From the NCBI GenBank assembly GCA_000996205.1, contig LBYO01000003.1, positions 1 through 41,582 on the forward strand: 41,582 bases of DNA. Direction: 5' to 3'. Shown piece by piece: positions 8,783 to 17,013 of this stretch. This DNA is from Parcubacteria group bacterium GW2011_GWA1_40_21. Lineage in GTDB: Bacteria > Patescibacteriota > Minisyncoccia > Phycocordibacterales > GWA1-40-21. Position 1 is the stretch's first letter. The number at the start of each line of letters is the position of its first letter. The notes beneath the pieces are model-generated. The model made no database searches and was not told the DNA's origin. It saw only the letters and a program-made list of their open reading frames with translations. A program made the position numbers and the translations under genes.

Positions 8783-10000
8783 ATGTCCGCCATTAAATTC
8801 AAAATCGAAAAAAGGCTCAAGGGGAAATTGGGCAGAGCCGGTGTTTTGGAGACTCCAAACGGGTCAATTCAAACGCCGGCTTTTGTCGTTGTGGGGACTA
8901 AAGCGACCGTGAAGGCTCTGACGCCGGAACAAGTGAAAGATTTGGGAACTCAAGTTGTTCTTGCGAATACTTACCATCTCTATCTTCAGCCAGGCGACGA
9001 GATTGTAGCGGAGGCTGGCGGATTGCGCAAATTTATGAATTGGCAAGGACCGACAATGACGGACTCCGGCGGTTTTCAAGTGTTTTCTCTAGGAGCCGCA
9101 TATGGTAAAGAAATTTCCAAAGTGGTGAAAATTACCGACCCATCGCTTATGATTCCCGAACGGTTTGACGATTCCGACGCGCCGTGTCTGGCAAAAATCG
9201 GACAAGACGGTGTGTCTTTCAAATCGCATTTGGACGGTTCGGTTCACTACATCACTCCGGAGAAATCAATCCAGATTCAGCACAATCTTGGCGCCGATAT
9301 GATTTTCGCCTTTGACGAATGCACATCGCCCGCGGAAGATATCCGCTATCAGACAGAGGCGCTTGATCGGACGCATAGATGGGCGAAAAGAAGTCTGGAA
9401 GAACACATTAGACTGAATAAAGAAAATAAAATCGCTCTCTTTGGAATCGTGCAAGGCGGAAGGGAAGAAGATTTGAGAAAAAAATCCGCCAAGTCTCTGT
9501 CGGAGATGGAAGTTAATGGCGAAGGCTTTGATGGGTTCGGCATCGGCGGATCTTTCGCCAAAGAGGATATGTCTACCGCCGTAAAATGGGTCAATGAAAT
9601 TTTGCCCGAAGAGAAACCAAGACATCTGCTCGGCATCGGCGAGCCGGAAGACTTATTTATGGGAATAGAAAACGGCGTTGACCTTTTTGACTGCGTAGCT
9701 CCGACGAGAATCGCCAGAAATGGCTCGCTTTATACAGGGATAGGAAACATCAATATCTTAAATTCCAAATTCATCTCCGATTTTTCAAAAATTGATGAAG
9801 ATTGCCATTGCTACACCTGCCAGAATTACACTAGAGCCTATCTCGCGCATCTTTTCAGAGGCAAAGAAATTCTAGCGAACACTTTGGCATCAATTCATAA
9901 TCTATATTTCATAGTGAGCCTAGTAAAAAAAATCCGCCAGTCAATTTTGGACGATAATTTTGCGGATTTTAAAACGGACTTTTTAATGCGATATAAATAA
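8783..10000 (+). CDS. tgt: tRNA-guanine transglycosylase (queuine/preQ1 tRNA-ribosyltransferase)
   Basis: Swaps guanine-34 for a queuosine precursor in tRNAs with GUN anticodons. About 405 residues with family landmarks: TDSGGFQVFS (Asp 94 binds base), GIVQGG, the nucleophile region DCVAPTRIARNGSLYT, and the zinc site CHCYTC with a downstream His (about 25 residues on). The segment between GGFQVFSLG and GVSFKSHLDGS is about 30 residues longer than in E. coli Tgt. No other queuosine genes are in the window. ATG 8783 is taken as start because the upstream in-frame codons belong to the 73-bp repeat. Confidence 0.96.
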   Translation: MSAIKFKIEKRLKGKLGRAGVLETPNGSIQTPAFVVVGTKATVKALTPEQVKDLGTQVVLANTYHLYLQPGDEIVAEAGGLRKFMNWQGPTMTDSGGFQVFSLGAAYGKEISKVVKITDPSLMIPERFDDSDAPCLAKIGQDGVSFKSHLDGSVHYITPEKSIQIQHNLGADMIFAFDECTSPAEDIRYQTEALDRTHRWAKRSLEEHIRLNKENKIALFGIVQGGREEDLRKKSAKSLSEMEVNGEGFDGFGIGGSFAKEDMSTAVKWVNEILPEEKPRHLLGIGEPEDLFMGIENGVDLFDCVAPTRIARNGSLYTGIGNINILNSKFISDFSKIDEDCHCYTCQNYTRAYLAHLFRGKEILANTLASIHNLYFIVSLVKKIRQSILDDNFADFKTDFLMRYK

Positions 10001-10325
10001 TCTTTGGACATTCGATATCTAAGTTTTTGCACAGCATCTTTACAAAATAGATAAGCTATGCTTAAGTTAAGAAATAAATATGAATAAATATTACAAACAA
10101 ATAAATAATAGGTCAATTTCCCAGGCGAATCTGGGTATTATAGGTCTTTATCTAAAAACGAATATGTTTTCGTCTAGCCGTGGTAATTTTATGATTAACT
10201 TTTTCTAAATTTTTGAAAAAATCTCATCTTAAAATAATCTCGGCTGAACAAAAGCTGAGATTTTGTTTGGTAAAATAATTGTACTTTTAAAATTCTATAA
10301 ACTTTTTAAGGAAAGGATTTAGTTT
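10001..10325. other. Gene-free stretch with small hairpins and a direct-repeat copy
   Basis: No coding frame is convincing here. It starts with TTTGGACATTCGATATCT (within 10003-10026), a diverged copy of 11490-11513. It contains a hairpin CCCAG-gcgaat-CTGGG near 10120-10135 and a terminator-like hairpin at 10236-10262. An unrecognised small RNA or leader for the following cassette is possible, but I cannot assign one. Confidence 0.4.
10236..10265 (+). terminator. Hairpin with T-run upstream of the GNAT gene
   Basis: AATCTCGGCT and AGCTGAGATT form a 10-bp stem (one G-T pair) with a 7-nt loop, followed by TTTTG. It may end transcription coming from tgt or act as an attenuator for the cassette. 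Confidence 0.55.
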
Positions 10326-10901
10326 ATGAGTAGAAGAGATAAGGTTGTTTTTTTGGCTGGCAATAAGATCAATCTTAGGCCGCTATTAAAAAGCGATGCT
10401 GGCAAGTTATCGAGATGGATAAATGATCCCGAAGTAACTCAGTATCTTTCTGTGTATTTACCAATGTACGAAAAAGAGGAGATTGACTGGATAGAAAATC
10501 TCTCTAAATGCAAGCCTAATGATATTGTTTTGGGGATTGAAACCATCGCAGGCATTTTAATTGGAACAATAGGTCTTCATGGGACAAACTGGAAAGACAG
10601 AGCAACTAATCTTGGTATCTCTATTGGTGAGAAAAAGTATTGGGGAAAATGTTGCGGAACAGAGGCTGTATCGTTAATTATAGGTTATGCGTTTGAAACC
10701 CTGAATTTGCACAAAGTCTGTTTATCCGTTTTTGGTCACAATGAGCGAGCAATAAGATGTTACAAAAGATGCGGTTTTAAAACGGAGGGTTGCAGAAAAA
10801 AACAAATCTTCAAAAACGGTCGCTATGCAGATGAAATCTTAATGGCTGTATTTAAGGTCAACAAAAAAACAGAAAGGAGATCAAAATGGATAAAACAATA
10901 A
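10326..10901 (+). CDS. GNAT acetyltransferase, RimJ/RimL type
   Basis: 191 residues. INLRPLLKSDAGKLSRWIND opens the RimJ/RimL-like GNAT fold. The acetyl-CoA pyrophosphate loop is in GEKKYWGKCCGTEAVSLIIG, and LHKVCLSVFGHNERAIRCYKRCGF is the conserved C-terminal strand and helix. Relatives acetylate ribosomal-protein N-termini, polyamines or antibiotics; the substrate here is unknown. A clear Shine-Dalgarno (AAGGAAAGGA, 10308-10317) precedes the ATG, unlike most core genes in this window. It overlaps the next gene by 16 bp, so the two are translationally coupled. Confidence 0.88.
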   Translation: MSRRDKVVFLAGNKINLRPLLKSDAGKLSRWINDPEVTQYLSVYLPMYEKEEIDWIENLSKCKPNDIVLGIETIAGILIGTIGLHGTNWKDRATNLGISIGEKKYWGKCCGTEAVSLIIGYAFETLNLHKVCLSVFGHNERAIRCYKRCGFKTEGCRKKQIFKNGRYADEILMAVFKVNKKTERRSKWIKQ

Positions 10902-11383
10902 TGTTAAGACCTCATCATTTTGGAGAAATATACGAGATTTTTGCAGGGTGGTTGTCCACGAAGTCAAGCGAAAAATACATCGATAGTTTGATTAAGAGAA
11001 AAATTGATTTTTTTGTTTCAAGCACAAATTATCCCCAGGAAACAATAAATAAACTAAAAGATATCCTTTTGAATTTTTTTTCCAATGATGACATTCTTGT
11101 CGTTTTCAAAAAGGGACCGGACAGCATATGTAATTCCGGATGCTTATTGTTTAATAAGGAATCGATTGCTAGTGCTGACAGCGAGTGTGTTAAAATCGCT
11201 AAAATGATGACCATTGCTGAACTTTGTGAAAAAGAAAACCCCAAAGAAGATGTTTTAATGGAAGAAATTTTTGAGATAGAGATAGGAAAAAAATACAGAA
11301 AGGAAGAATTAAAGTCTAAGATGATTCACGTCTTTCAGAAGTATAGAAAAATCTATTGGAAACGTTTAATTAGTGAAAATTAA
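10886..11383 (+). CDS. DUF1284-like protein of unknown function
   Basis: 165 residues. The opening IMLRPHHFGEIYEIFAGW recalls the LRPHH start of DUF1284 proteins, and a Cys pair (ICNSGC, about residues 73-78) lies where such proteins have possible metal ligands. The rest is charged and I do not recognise it. A strong Shine-Dalgarno (AAAGGAG, inside the end of the GNAT gene) sets the start. With the GNAT gene it forms a two-gene cassette closed by a terminator and flanked by diverged 24-bp direct repeats, which suggests transfer. Confidence 0.6.
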   Translation: MDKTIMLRPHHFGEIYEIFAGWLSTKSSEKYIDSLIKRKIDFFVSSTNYPQETINKLKDILLNFFSNDDILVVFKKGPDSICNSGCLLFNKESIASADSECVKIAKMMTIAELCEKENPKEDVLMEEIFEIEIGKKYRKEELKSKMIHVFQKYRKIYWKRLISEN

Positions 11384-11420
11384 TTTTGCCTCATAAGCAA
11401 GATAAGAGTGCTGGTATTGA

Positions 11421-11461
11421 GAGTTCACTCGTGTATTAAATTGCACGGTGAACTCTTTTTT
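11421..11461 (+). terminator. Rho-independent terminator of the GNAT/DUF1284-like cassette
   Basis: GAGTTCAC (11421-11428) pairs with GTGAACTC (11448-11455). Inside it CGTG pairs with CACG, and six T follow. A strong intrinsic terminator. Confidence 0.88.
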
Positions 11462-11489
11462 AATTGTAATTTTTCTAATATGTAAAATA

Positions 11490-11513
11490 TTTGGACATCA
11501 GATGTCCAAGTTT
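11490..11513. repeat. 24-bp palindrome, right-hand copy of cassette-flanking repeat
   Basis: TTTGGACATCAGATGTCCAA plus GTTT. The core TTGGACATC/GATGTCCAA is a palindrome. The left copy at 10003-10026 matches at 20 of 24 positions in the same orientation. The two copies bracket the GNAT/DUF1284-like cassette. Confidence 0.65.
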
Positions 11514-11514
11514 A

Positions 11515-11550
11515 TTGTCTATTTACAAAGACGGCGGTATAGTGTGAATC
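11515..11550 (+). promoter_or_regulatory. Promoter of uvrB, leaderless
   Basis: TTGTCT (11515-11520), a 17-bp spacer, TATAGT (11538-11543), then 7 nt to ATG 11551. The spacing places the transcript start at the start codon. No Shine-Dalgarno is present. The -35 box directly follows the palindrome 11490-11513, a possible operator. Confidence 0.72.
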
Positions 11551-13701
11551 ATGCAAAAATTTAGACTTAAATCCGAATTCAAGCCGGCGGGAGATCAGCC
11601 GAAGGCGATTGAATCTTTGGTGAGCGGACTTAAAAAGGGTATGCGTCATCAGACACTTCTCGGGGTCACCGGCTCGGGAAAGACTTTTACCGTTGCCAAT
11701 GTTATTGAGAAAATTCAGAAGCCGACTTTGGTAATTGCTCACAATAAGACTTTAGCGGCTCAACTCGCGCAGGAGTATCGGGATTTTTTCCCGAATAATG
11801 CCGTGCATTATTTTGTTTCTTATTATGATTACTATCAGCCGGAGGCCTATATGCCGATTACCGATACTTATATAGAAAAAGAGGCGATGATAAATGAAGA
11901 GATTGACCGCCTCCGCCACGCTTCCACGCAAGCGCTTCTGACTCGCCAAGATGTTATCATTGTCGCTTCGGTGTCTTGCATTTACGGGCTCGGTTCTCCC
12001 GAAGAATACGAGAAAGTGAATATGAAGATTGAGAAAGGAATGAAGATAAGCCGAAATGAATTTATAAGGTCGCTTGTCGCGATTTTCTACGAAAGGACGA
12101 ATGCCGATCTTTCTCCCGGAATGTTTCGGGCGATAGGCAACGCGATTGAAATAATGCCGGTTGATGAAAGAGTGATTTGTCGGATTGAAATTTCGGGTGA
12201 AAATATTGAGAATGTCAAAAAGATTGACGCGGTGTCCAGAAGTTTTATCAGAGATATTGACATTTTCTATCTTTTCCCAGCCAAGCATTTCATCACATCT
12301 GAAGACCAAAAGAAAAAAGCGATTAAGAGCATAAAGACTGAAGCTGGGGAAAGGGTCAAGGAATTGGAAGCGGAAGGTAAGAATCTTGAAGCGGAAAGAC
12401 TAAAAAGAAGAACGAATTACGATTTGGCTCTCATAAGAGAAGTCGGATATTGCAATGGTATAGAAAATTATTCAAGGCATTTTTCGGGACGAGCGCAGGG
12501 TGAAGCGCCAGACACTTTAATCTCCTATTTTCCGCGGGCTACTCCGCATGGAAATGCGAACGCCCAAGGAAGCGCTGACTTTCTAACTATAATAGATGAA
12601 TCCCATGTGACCGTTCCGCAAATCGGTGGAATGTATGCGGGCGACGCTTCAAGGAAAAAAACCTTGATTGAACACGGTTTCAGGTTGCCGTCCGCGGCGG
12701 ACAACAGACCTCTCAAGTTTAATGAATTTGAAGAGAGAATCGGACAAGTGATTTACACTTCCGCGACTCCTGCCGAGTATGAATTCAAAGTAAGCGGGCA
12801 GGTGGTGGAACAGGTCATTAGGCCGACGGGGCTTATTGATCCTATGGTGGAAGTGAGGCCGATAACGGGAAGCGGTGATAAAAACCCCCACACCTTGACT
12901 GCAAAGTATAATATTCTGCGACAAAAAAAAGATAAGCAATCCCAAGTCAATAATATAAAGTATTCTACGCAAGGTGAAGGGGTAAATTACAAAGGTCAGA
13001 TTGCCGACTTCATCGCCGAAACAGAGAAAGCGGTGAAGCGAGGCAATAGAGTGATTGCCACCACGCTGACGAAAAAAATGGCGGAAGACTTGAGTGAATT
13101 TCTTAAAGAAAAAGGAGTGAAAGCGGAGTATCTCCACAGCGACATAAAGACCATAGACAGGATTGAACTATTGACTGAATTTAGAAAAGGGAAGTTTGAC
13201 TGTATTGTCGGGGTTAATCTTTTGCGAGAAGGATTGGATTTGCCGGAGGTGTCGTTCATAGGAATACTTGATGCGGACAAAGAAGGATTCTTGCGTTCCG
13301 AAACTTCGCTCATTCAAACTATCGGCCGCGCCGCGAGAAATGTGGAAGGAAGGGTAATTTTGTACGCCGACAATATTACAGGTTCAATGGAAAAGGCGAT
13401 AGGCGAGACCGAAAGAAGAAGAGAGATTCAGCTTGAATACAATAAGAAGCACAACATCACGCCGAAAACCATAATCAAGAAAATACACAGCATCACCGAC
13501 GAAATGGAGAGCCGACACCAGAAGACCGTAAAAACGCTTCTTGAGATTGATAAAAAATTATACGAAAAAAATCCGACAAAATTGATTAAGGAAAAAACCA
13601 AGCAGATGAATGATGCCGTGAAAATTCTGGATTTCGAGACTGCTGCAATCATCAGGGATGAAATCGTGGCAATTACAAAAGAACTGGAATCAAAAAAATG
13701 A
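11551..13701 (+). CDS. uvrB: UvrABC system protein B
   Basis: Damage-verification helicase of nucleotide excision repair. 716 residues, longer than the usual 660-680. Walker A GVTGSGKT (38-45), the beta-hairpin YYDYYQPEAYMPITDTYIEK, the DESH box, SATPAEYE, the motif V/VI region GVNLLREGLDLPE and QTIGRAARN, and the C-terminal UVR motif (DFETAAIIRDEI). Two stretches look inserted in frame. Residues 441-480 (12871-12990) fall between VRPITG and KGQIADFIAE, which are adjacent in relatives, and are encoded by an imperfect palindrome. About ten residues before DFLTIIDESH (ATPHGNANAQGSA, about 330-342) contain a small hairpin CGCAT-ggaa-ATGCG. A diverged second copy of the UVR tail lies just downstream. 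Confidence 0.97.
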   Translation: MQKFRLKSEFKPAGDQPKAIESLVSGLKKGMRHQTLLGVTGSGKTFTVANVIEKIQKPTLVIAHNKTLAAQLAQEYRDFFPNNAVHYFVSYYDYYQPEAYMPITDTYIEKEAMINEEIDRLRHASTQALLTRQDVIIVASVSCIYGLGSPEEYEKVNMKIEKGMKISRNEFIRSLVAIFYERTNADLSPGMFRAIGNAIEIMPVDERVICRIEISGENIENVKKIDAVSRSFIRDIDIFYLFPAKHFITSEDQKKKAIKSIKTEAGERVKELEAEGKNLEAERLKRRTNYDLALIREVGYCNGIENYSRHFSGRAQGEAPDTLISYFPRATPHGNANAQGSADFLTIIDESHVTVPQIGGMYAGDASRKKTLIEHGFRLPSAADNRPLKFNEFEERIGQVIYTSATPAEYEFKVSGQVVEQVIRPTGLIDPMVEVRPITGSGDKNPHTLTAKYNILRQKKDKQSQVNNIKYSTQGEGVNYKGQIADFIAETEKAVKRGNRVIATTLTKKMAEDLSEFLKEKGVKAEYLHSDIKTIDRIELLTEFRKGKFDCIVGVNLLREGLDLPEVSFIGILDADKEGFLRSETSLIQTIGRAARNVEGRVILYADNITGSMEKAIGETERRREIQLEYNKKHNITPKTIIKKIHSITDEMESRHQKTVKTLLEIDKKLYEKNPTKLIKEKTKQMNDAVKILDFETAAIIRDEIVAITKELESKK
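12871..12990. repeat. Palindromic in-frame insertion in uvrB
   Basis: CCCCACACCTTG near the left end pairs imperfectly with CAAGGTGAAGGGG near the right end, and A/T-rich arms (AGTATAATATT / AATATAAAGTATT) pair further inside. The block is a multiple of three without stops and codes for about 40 residues absent from typical UvrB. Confidence 0.65.
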
Positions 13702-13751
13702 ACATTATAATCTAAAAAGACGAAGTCCCGTAAATGTCTTCGTGTTGCGGG

Positions 13752-13814
13752 GATGAAACTGCCGCAATAATAAGAGATGAAATAAAGGAGTTGGAGAATG
13801 ACTCTAATAAATAA
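13752..13814 (+). pseudogene. Remnant of a second uvrB 3' end (UVR motif)
   Basis: Fifty bases after the uvrB stop an open stretch reads DETAAIIRDEIKELENDSNK and stops. It closely parallels the true C-terminus DFETAAIIRDEIVAITKELE. At DNA level the two differ mostly at third positions (GAGACTGCTGCAAT versus GAAACTGCCGCAAT). It has no start codon of its own. Between them lies a small fold-back (ACGAAG...CTTCGT, TCCCG...CGGGGA). It may be the old gene end, displaced by an insertion or by recombination with a diverged copy. Confidence 0.7.
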
Positions 13815-13881
13815 AAAAATCCTGTGCTTACTTTGCCCGCTTGAGCATTTCAACACAGAATTTATATGAAAGTTTTACTGA

Positions 13882-14286
13882 TTATATCCTTGAGACATCA
13901 ATCAGTTTCTTGCAATACGACATTTGTCTCGTAACATATTTTCTGTACTCTTTTCTTTTATCAATCGAATCATCATCTAATATGTGTTCTGCGAATTGGC
14001 TAGGATTTTTATTAGAAATTTCTTTTACTTCAAGATTTCTATGGTTTATAATTTGTCCCCCAATGTGAACCTTTCTGAAATCACTTGGTAAATATTCCAA
14101 ATCAAAGTCTTTCAATTTTTCATAAAAAATTTCCATCCTTAAGAAAGACTCTACTATAACAATGTCCCTTTCTTCATTTGGAATGTCAAGATAGAATTTT
14201 TCATCAAGTTCATTAAACATTTCCATAATTTTTCGAACTACCAATTCCATCACTTCTTCCTTCAGATTTAAAATTTGAACAGGCAT
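13882..14286 (-). CDS. Conserved-looking hypothetical protein, 134 residues
   Basis: Not recognised. It is acidic and helical at the start (LNLKEEVMELVVRKIMEMF) and then charged (YLDIPNEERDIVIVESFLRM, IGGQIINHRNLEVKEI). There is no signal peptide, membrane segment or Cys cluster. The LKEEVMELVVRKI part faintly recalls ComFB-like proteins, but this is too weak to name. A strong Shine-Dalgarno AAGGAGGA lies 5 nt before the ATG on the minus strand, and a TTGACA promoter lies upstream. It is divergent from uvrA and convergent with uvrB. SD use suggests it belongs with the accessory genes of the window. Confidence 0.7.
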   Translation of the reverse strand: MPVQILNLKEEVMELVVRKIMEMFNELDEKFYLDIPNEERDIVIVESFLRMEIFYEKLKDFDLEYLPSDFRKVHIGGQIINHRNLEVKEISNKNPSQFAEHILDDDSIDKRKEYRKYVTRQMSYCKKLIDVSRI

Positions 14287-14366
14287 TTTAATCCTCCTTC
14301 TGCTTACGCATTCAATTTTAACGAAGAGGCAAAAAACGCTTTTTACCCCTAACTTATTCTCATCAA

Positions 14367-14424
14367 AGATTATAACCTTATTGTGATTTTGTCAACGCCG
14401 TGATAAGCTTGGCTATAAAATTTT
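14367..14424. promoter_or_regulatory. Divergent promoters sharing a -35 box (hypothetical gene / uvrA)
   Basis: TTGTCAA at 14389-14395 reads TTGACAA on the other strand. Leftwards it is a perfect -35 (TTGACA), with TATAAT on the minus strand at 14369-14374 (15-bp spacer) or TAATCT at 14367-14372 (17 bp). Rightwards TTGTCA can pair with TATAAA at 14414-14419 (19 bp), five bases before the uvrA ATG. Expression of the two genes may therefore be mutually exclusive. Confidence 0.55.
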
Positions 14425-17001
14425 ATGGACAAAAAAGAAGATAAAATCATAGTCAAAGGGGCGAGGACGCATAATTTGAAGAATATTACGGTGGAGATGC
14501 CGCGCAATAAGATGGTGGTTTTTACTGGGCTTTCCGGATCGGGGAAGTCGTCTCTCGCGTTTGATACTATTTTCGCCGAAGGACAGCGCCGATATGTGGA
14601 ATCACTCTCTTCTTACGCCCGCCAATTCATTCGCCAGATGCAGAAGCCGGATGTGGATGAAATAATCGGACTCTCGCCGGCGATTTCTATTGACCAGAAA
14701 TCAAGGTCCAACAATCCGCGTTCAACTGTAGCGACTATTACGGAAATCTACGATTATATGAGGGTTCTTTTCGCGCGCATCGGAAGACCTCATTGCCTCA
14801 TTTGCAATAGAGAAATTAAAAAACTGTCCAACGAGGAAATACTTGAGACGATTATTGAAACAGTGTCGTCAATTGACCTTTCCAAGAAGAGCAAAAAAGT
14901 GATGGGGGTGGATATTAACGGCGAGAAAATAAAAATTTTTTCGCCTGTCGTTGTGGGCAGAAAGGGAGAATACTATCAGCTACTTTACGATTTGCTCGCG
15001 AAAGGCTATGAGACAGTGATGATTGACGGGCAGATTAAAAAACTCCGCGATCAGATAATTCTCACCAAAACCAAAAAGCATAATATAGATGTTCTGGTGG
15101 ACGAATTCTTCTTGAGCGAATTTGATTTGTCCAAAGAAAACACTCGCGAAAGATTATCCGAAGCGATTGAAAAAGCGATAGAAGAATCGGGCGGGTTTCT
15201 GAAAATCGTCACGGCGGAAAGCGAGAAAATGATGTCGGTGAAATTTATGTGCCCTTATGACGGATATTCTTATCCTGAAGTCGAGCCGCGTCTTTTCTCC
15301 TTTAATTCTCCTTATGGGGCGTGTCATGAATGCAAAGGATTGGGAACAAGACACTTTTTCGGCGAGGAGCCTTGTCCGGTGTGCCACGGCGCGCGGCTTC
15401 GAGAAGAGGCGCTTCATGTCCTTCTTGGAGGGGTGAATATAGTGGAATTGGCGGGGAAGTCAATCGCCGATTCCAAAAAATTTTTTGATACTGTGAAGCT
15501 GACCGATCGGGAGAAAAATATTTCCAAAGTGGTGATGAAAGAAATACAGGCCAGACTTCAGTTTATGATTGATGTCGGCATTGAATACTTGTCGCTTGAT
15601 AGAAGAGCGCACACTCTCTCCGGCGGAGAAGCTCAGAGAATTCGTCTGGCATCCCAGCTTGGCTCGGGACTCGTGGGAGCCTTGTATGTCTTGGACGAGC
15701 CGACTATCGGACTTCACCCGAGAGATAATGACCGTCTTATAAAAACTCTTTTGAATTTGAGAGACATCGGCAACACTATCCTCGTCGTTGAGCACGACGA
15801 GGATACGATTTATTCTTCTGACTATATCGTAGACATAGGTCATGGCGCGGGAGTCCATGGCGGAAATGTCGTAGTGTCCGGATATTTGGATAAGCTTTTG
15901 ACGGAAAAGAAGAATTCATCCGGTTCAATAACACTGGATTATCTAAGAGGTGAAAAAGTCATTGATTTTCCGGAAAAAAGAAGGACATCGGAAAAAGGTG
16001 AAATCAAAATAAGGGGAGGAAAAATTTTCAACATAAAAAATTTGAATGCTGACTTGCCGCTCGGAAAACTCGTCTGTATCACTGGAGTTTCCGGCTCGGG
16101 CAAGTCCTCTTTCATCTATGAAATTTTGCATAAGAATCTCCAAGCCCGTCTTGAAAGAAGATACAGGACGAATGAGGTGTTTAATTGCAAATCATTTACC
16201 GGCTCGGAATATTTAAGTCGCACTATTATGATTGACCAGTCAGCAATAGGAAGGACTCCACGCTCAAATCCTGCGACTTACACCGGCGCTTTCACTTTCA
16301 TAAGAGATATGTTCGCGGCTACGAGCGAAGCGAAAGCCAGAGGGTGGAGAGCTAATAGATTTTCTTTCAATGTCAAAGGCGGGCGATGCGAGACTTGCCA
16401 AGGAAACGGAATGATTGAAGTGGAAATGCATTTCTTGCCGACCGTCTATGTGTCGTGCGATGTCTGCGGAGGTAAGCGGTTTATGAAAGAAACGCTAGAG
16501 GTAAAATTCAAGAAAAAAAGCATCTATGATGTCCTTCAAATGACTGTGGAAGAAGCGCTGGAATTTTTTGAAGATATTCCGGCAATTTCTGACAGACTGA
16601 AAAGTCTGAACGATGTCGGGCTTGGCTATTTGGAATTGGGGCAATCGGCGACGACACTCTCCGGCGGGGAAGCGCAAAGAGTGAAAATTTCTTCCGAGCT
16701 TTATCGCGCCGGCCTGCAGAGGACAATATATCTTTTGGATGAGCCAACCATCGGACTTCATTATGAAGATGTGAAAAAATTGATTGAGATACTTGAGAAG
16801 TTGGTTCATAAAGGCAATACTGTGGTCGTCATTGAGCATAATATGGACTTGGTCAAAAACGCCGATTATGTGCTTGACTTCGGTCCCGAGGGCGGTTCGG
16901 GTGGCGGGGAGGTGGTAGCCAAAGGAACACCGGAAGAAATCGCTAATTCTACAAAATCTCATACGGCTAAATATTTGAGAAAGGCGCTGAAAAGGAAATA
17001 A
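14425..17001 (+). CDS. uvrA: UvrABC system protein A
   Basis: Damage-recognition ATPase of excision repair. 858 residues, some 80 fewer than E. coli UvrA, mainly through a shorter insertion domain. First ATPase: Walker A GLSGSGKS (35-42), signature [20 protein letters not shown], Walker [16 protein letters not shown]. Second: GVSGSGKSS, zinc module [11 protein letters not shown] with CDVCGG, signature [17 protein letters not shown], and [10 protein letters not shown]. The first zinc module has Asp (CPYDGYS) in place of the second Cys, a change also found in other UvrA groups. It has no SD, and its promoter lies directly before the ATG. uvrC follows after 12 nt, so the two are co-transcribed. 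Confidence 0.98.
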   Translation: MDKKEDKIIVKGARTHNLKNITVEMPRNKMVVFTGLSGSGKSSLAFDTIFAEGQRRYVESLSSYARQFIRQMQKPDVDEIIGLSPAISIDQKSRSNNPRSTVATITEIYDYMRVLFARIGRPHCLICNREIKKLSNEEILETIIETVSSIDLSKKSKKVMGVDINGEKIKIFSPVVVGRKGEYYQLLYDLLAKGYETVMIDGQIKKLRDQIILTKTKKHNIDVLVDEFFLSEFDLSKENTRERLSEAIEKAIEESGGFLKIVTAESEKMMSVKFMCPYDGYSYPEVEPRLFSFNSPYGACHECKGLGTRHFFGEEPCPVCHGARLREEALHVLLGGVNIVELAGKSIADSKKFFDTVKLTDREKNISKVVMKEIQARLQFMIDVGIEYLSLDRRAHTLSGGEAQRIRLASQLGSGLVGALYVLDEPTIGLHPRDNDRLIKTLLNLRDIGNTILVVEHDEDTIYSSDYIVDIGHGAGVHGGNVVVSGYLDKLLTEKKNSSGSITLDYLRGEKVIDFPEKRRTSEKGEIKIRGGKIFNIKNLNADLPLGKLVCITGVSGSGKSSFIYEILHKNLQARLERRYRTNEVFNCKSFTGSEYLSRTIMIDQSAIGRTPRSNPATYTGAFTFIRDMFAATSEAKARGWRANRFSFNVKGGRCETCQGNGMIEVEMHFLPTVYVSCDVCGGKRFMKETLEVKFKKKSIYDVLQMTVEEALEFFEDIPAISDRLKSLNDVGLGYLELGQSATTLSGGEAQRVKISSELYRAGLQRTIYLLDEPTIGLHYEDVKKLIEILEKLVHKGNTVVVIEHNMDLVKNADYVLDFGPEGGSGGGEVVAKGTPEEIANSTKSHTAKYLRKALKRK

Positions 17002-17013
17002 TTATTTTTTATA

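Noticed and set aside
10001-10325. Known non-coding RNA such as tmRNA, 6S or RNase P RNA
   Set aside because: Only short hairpins are seen; none of the conserved cores of these RNAs can be recognised.
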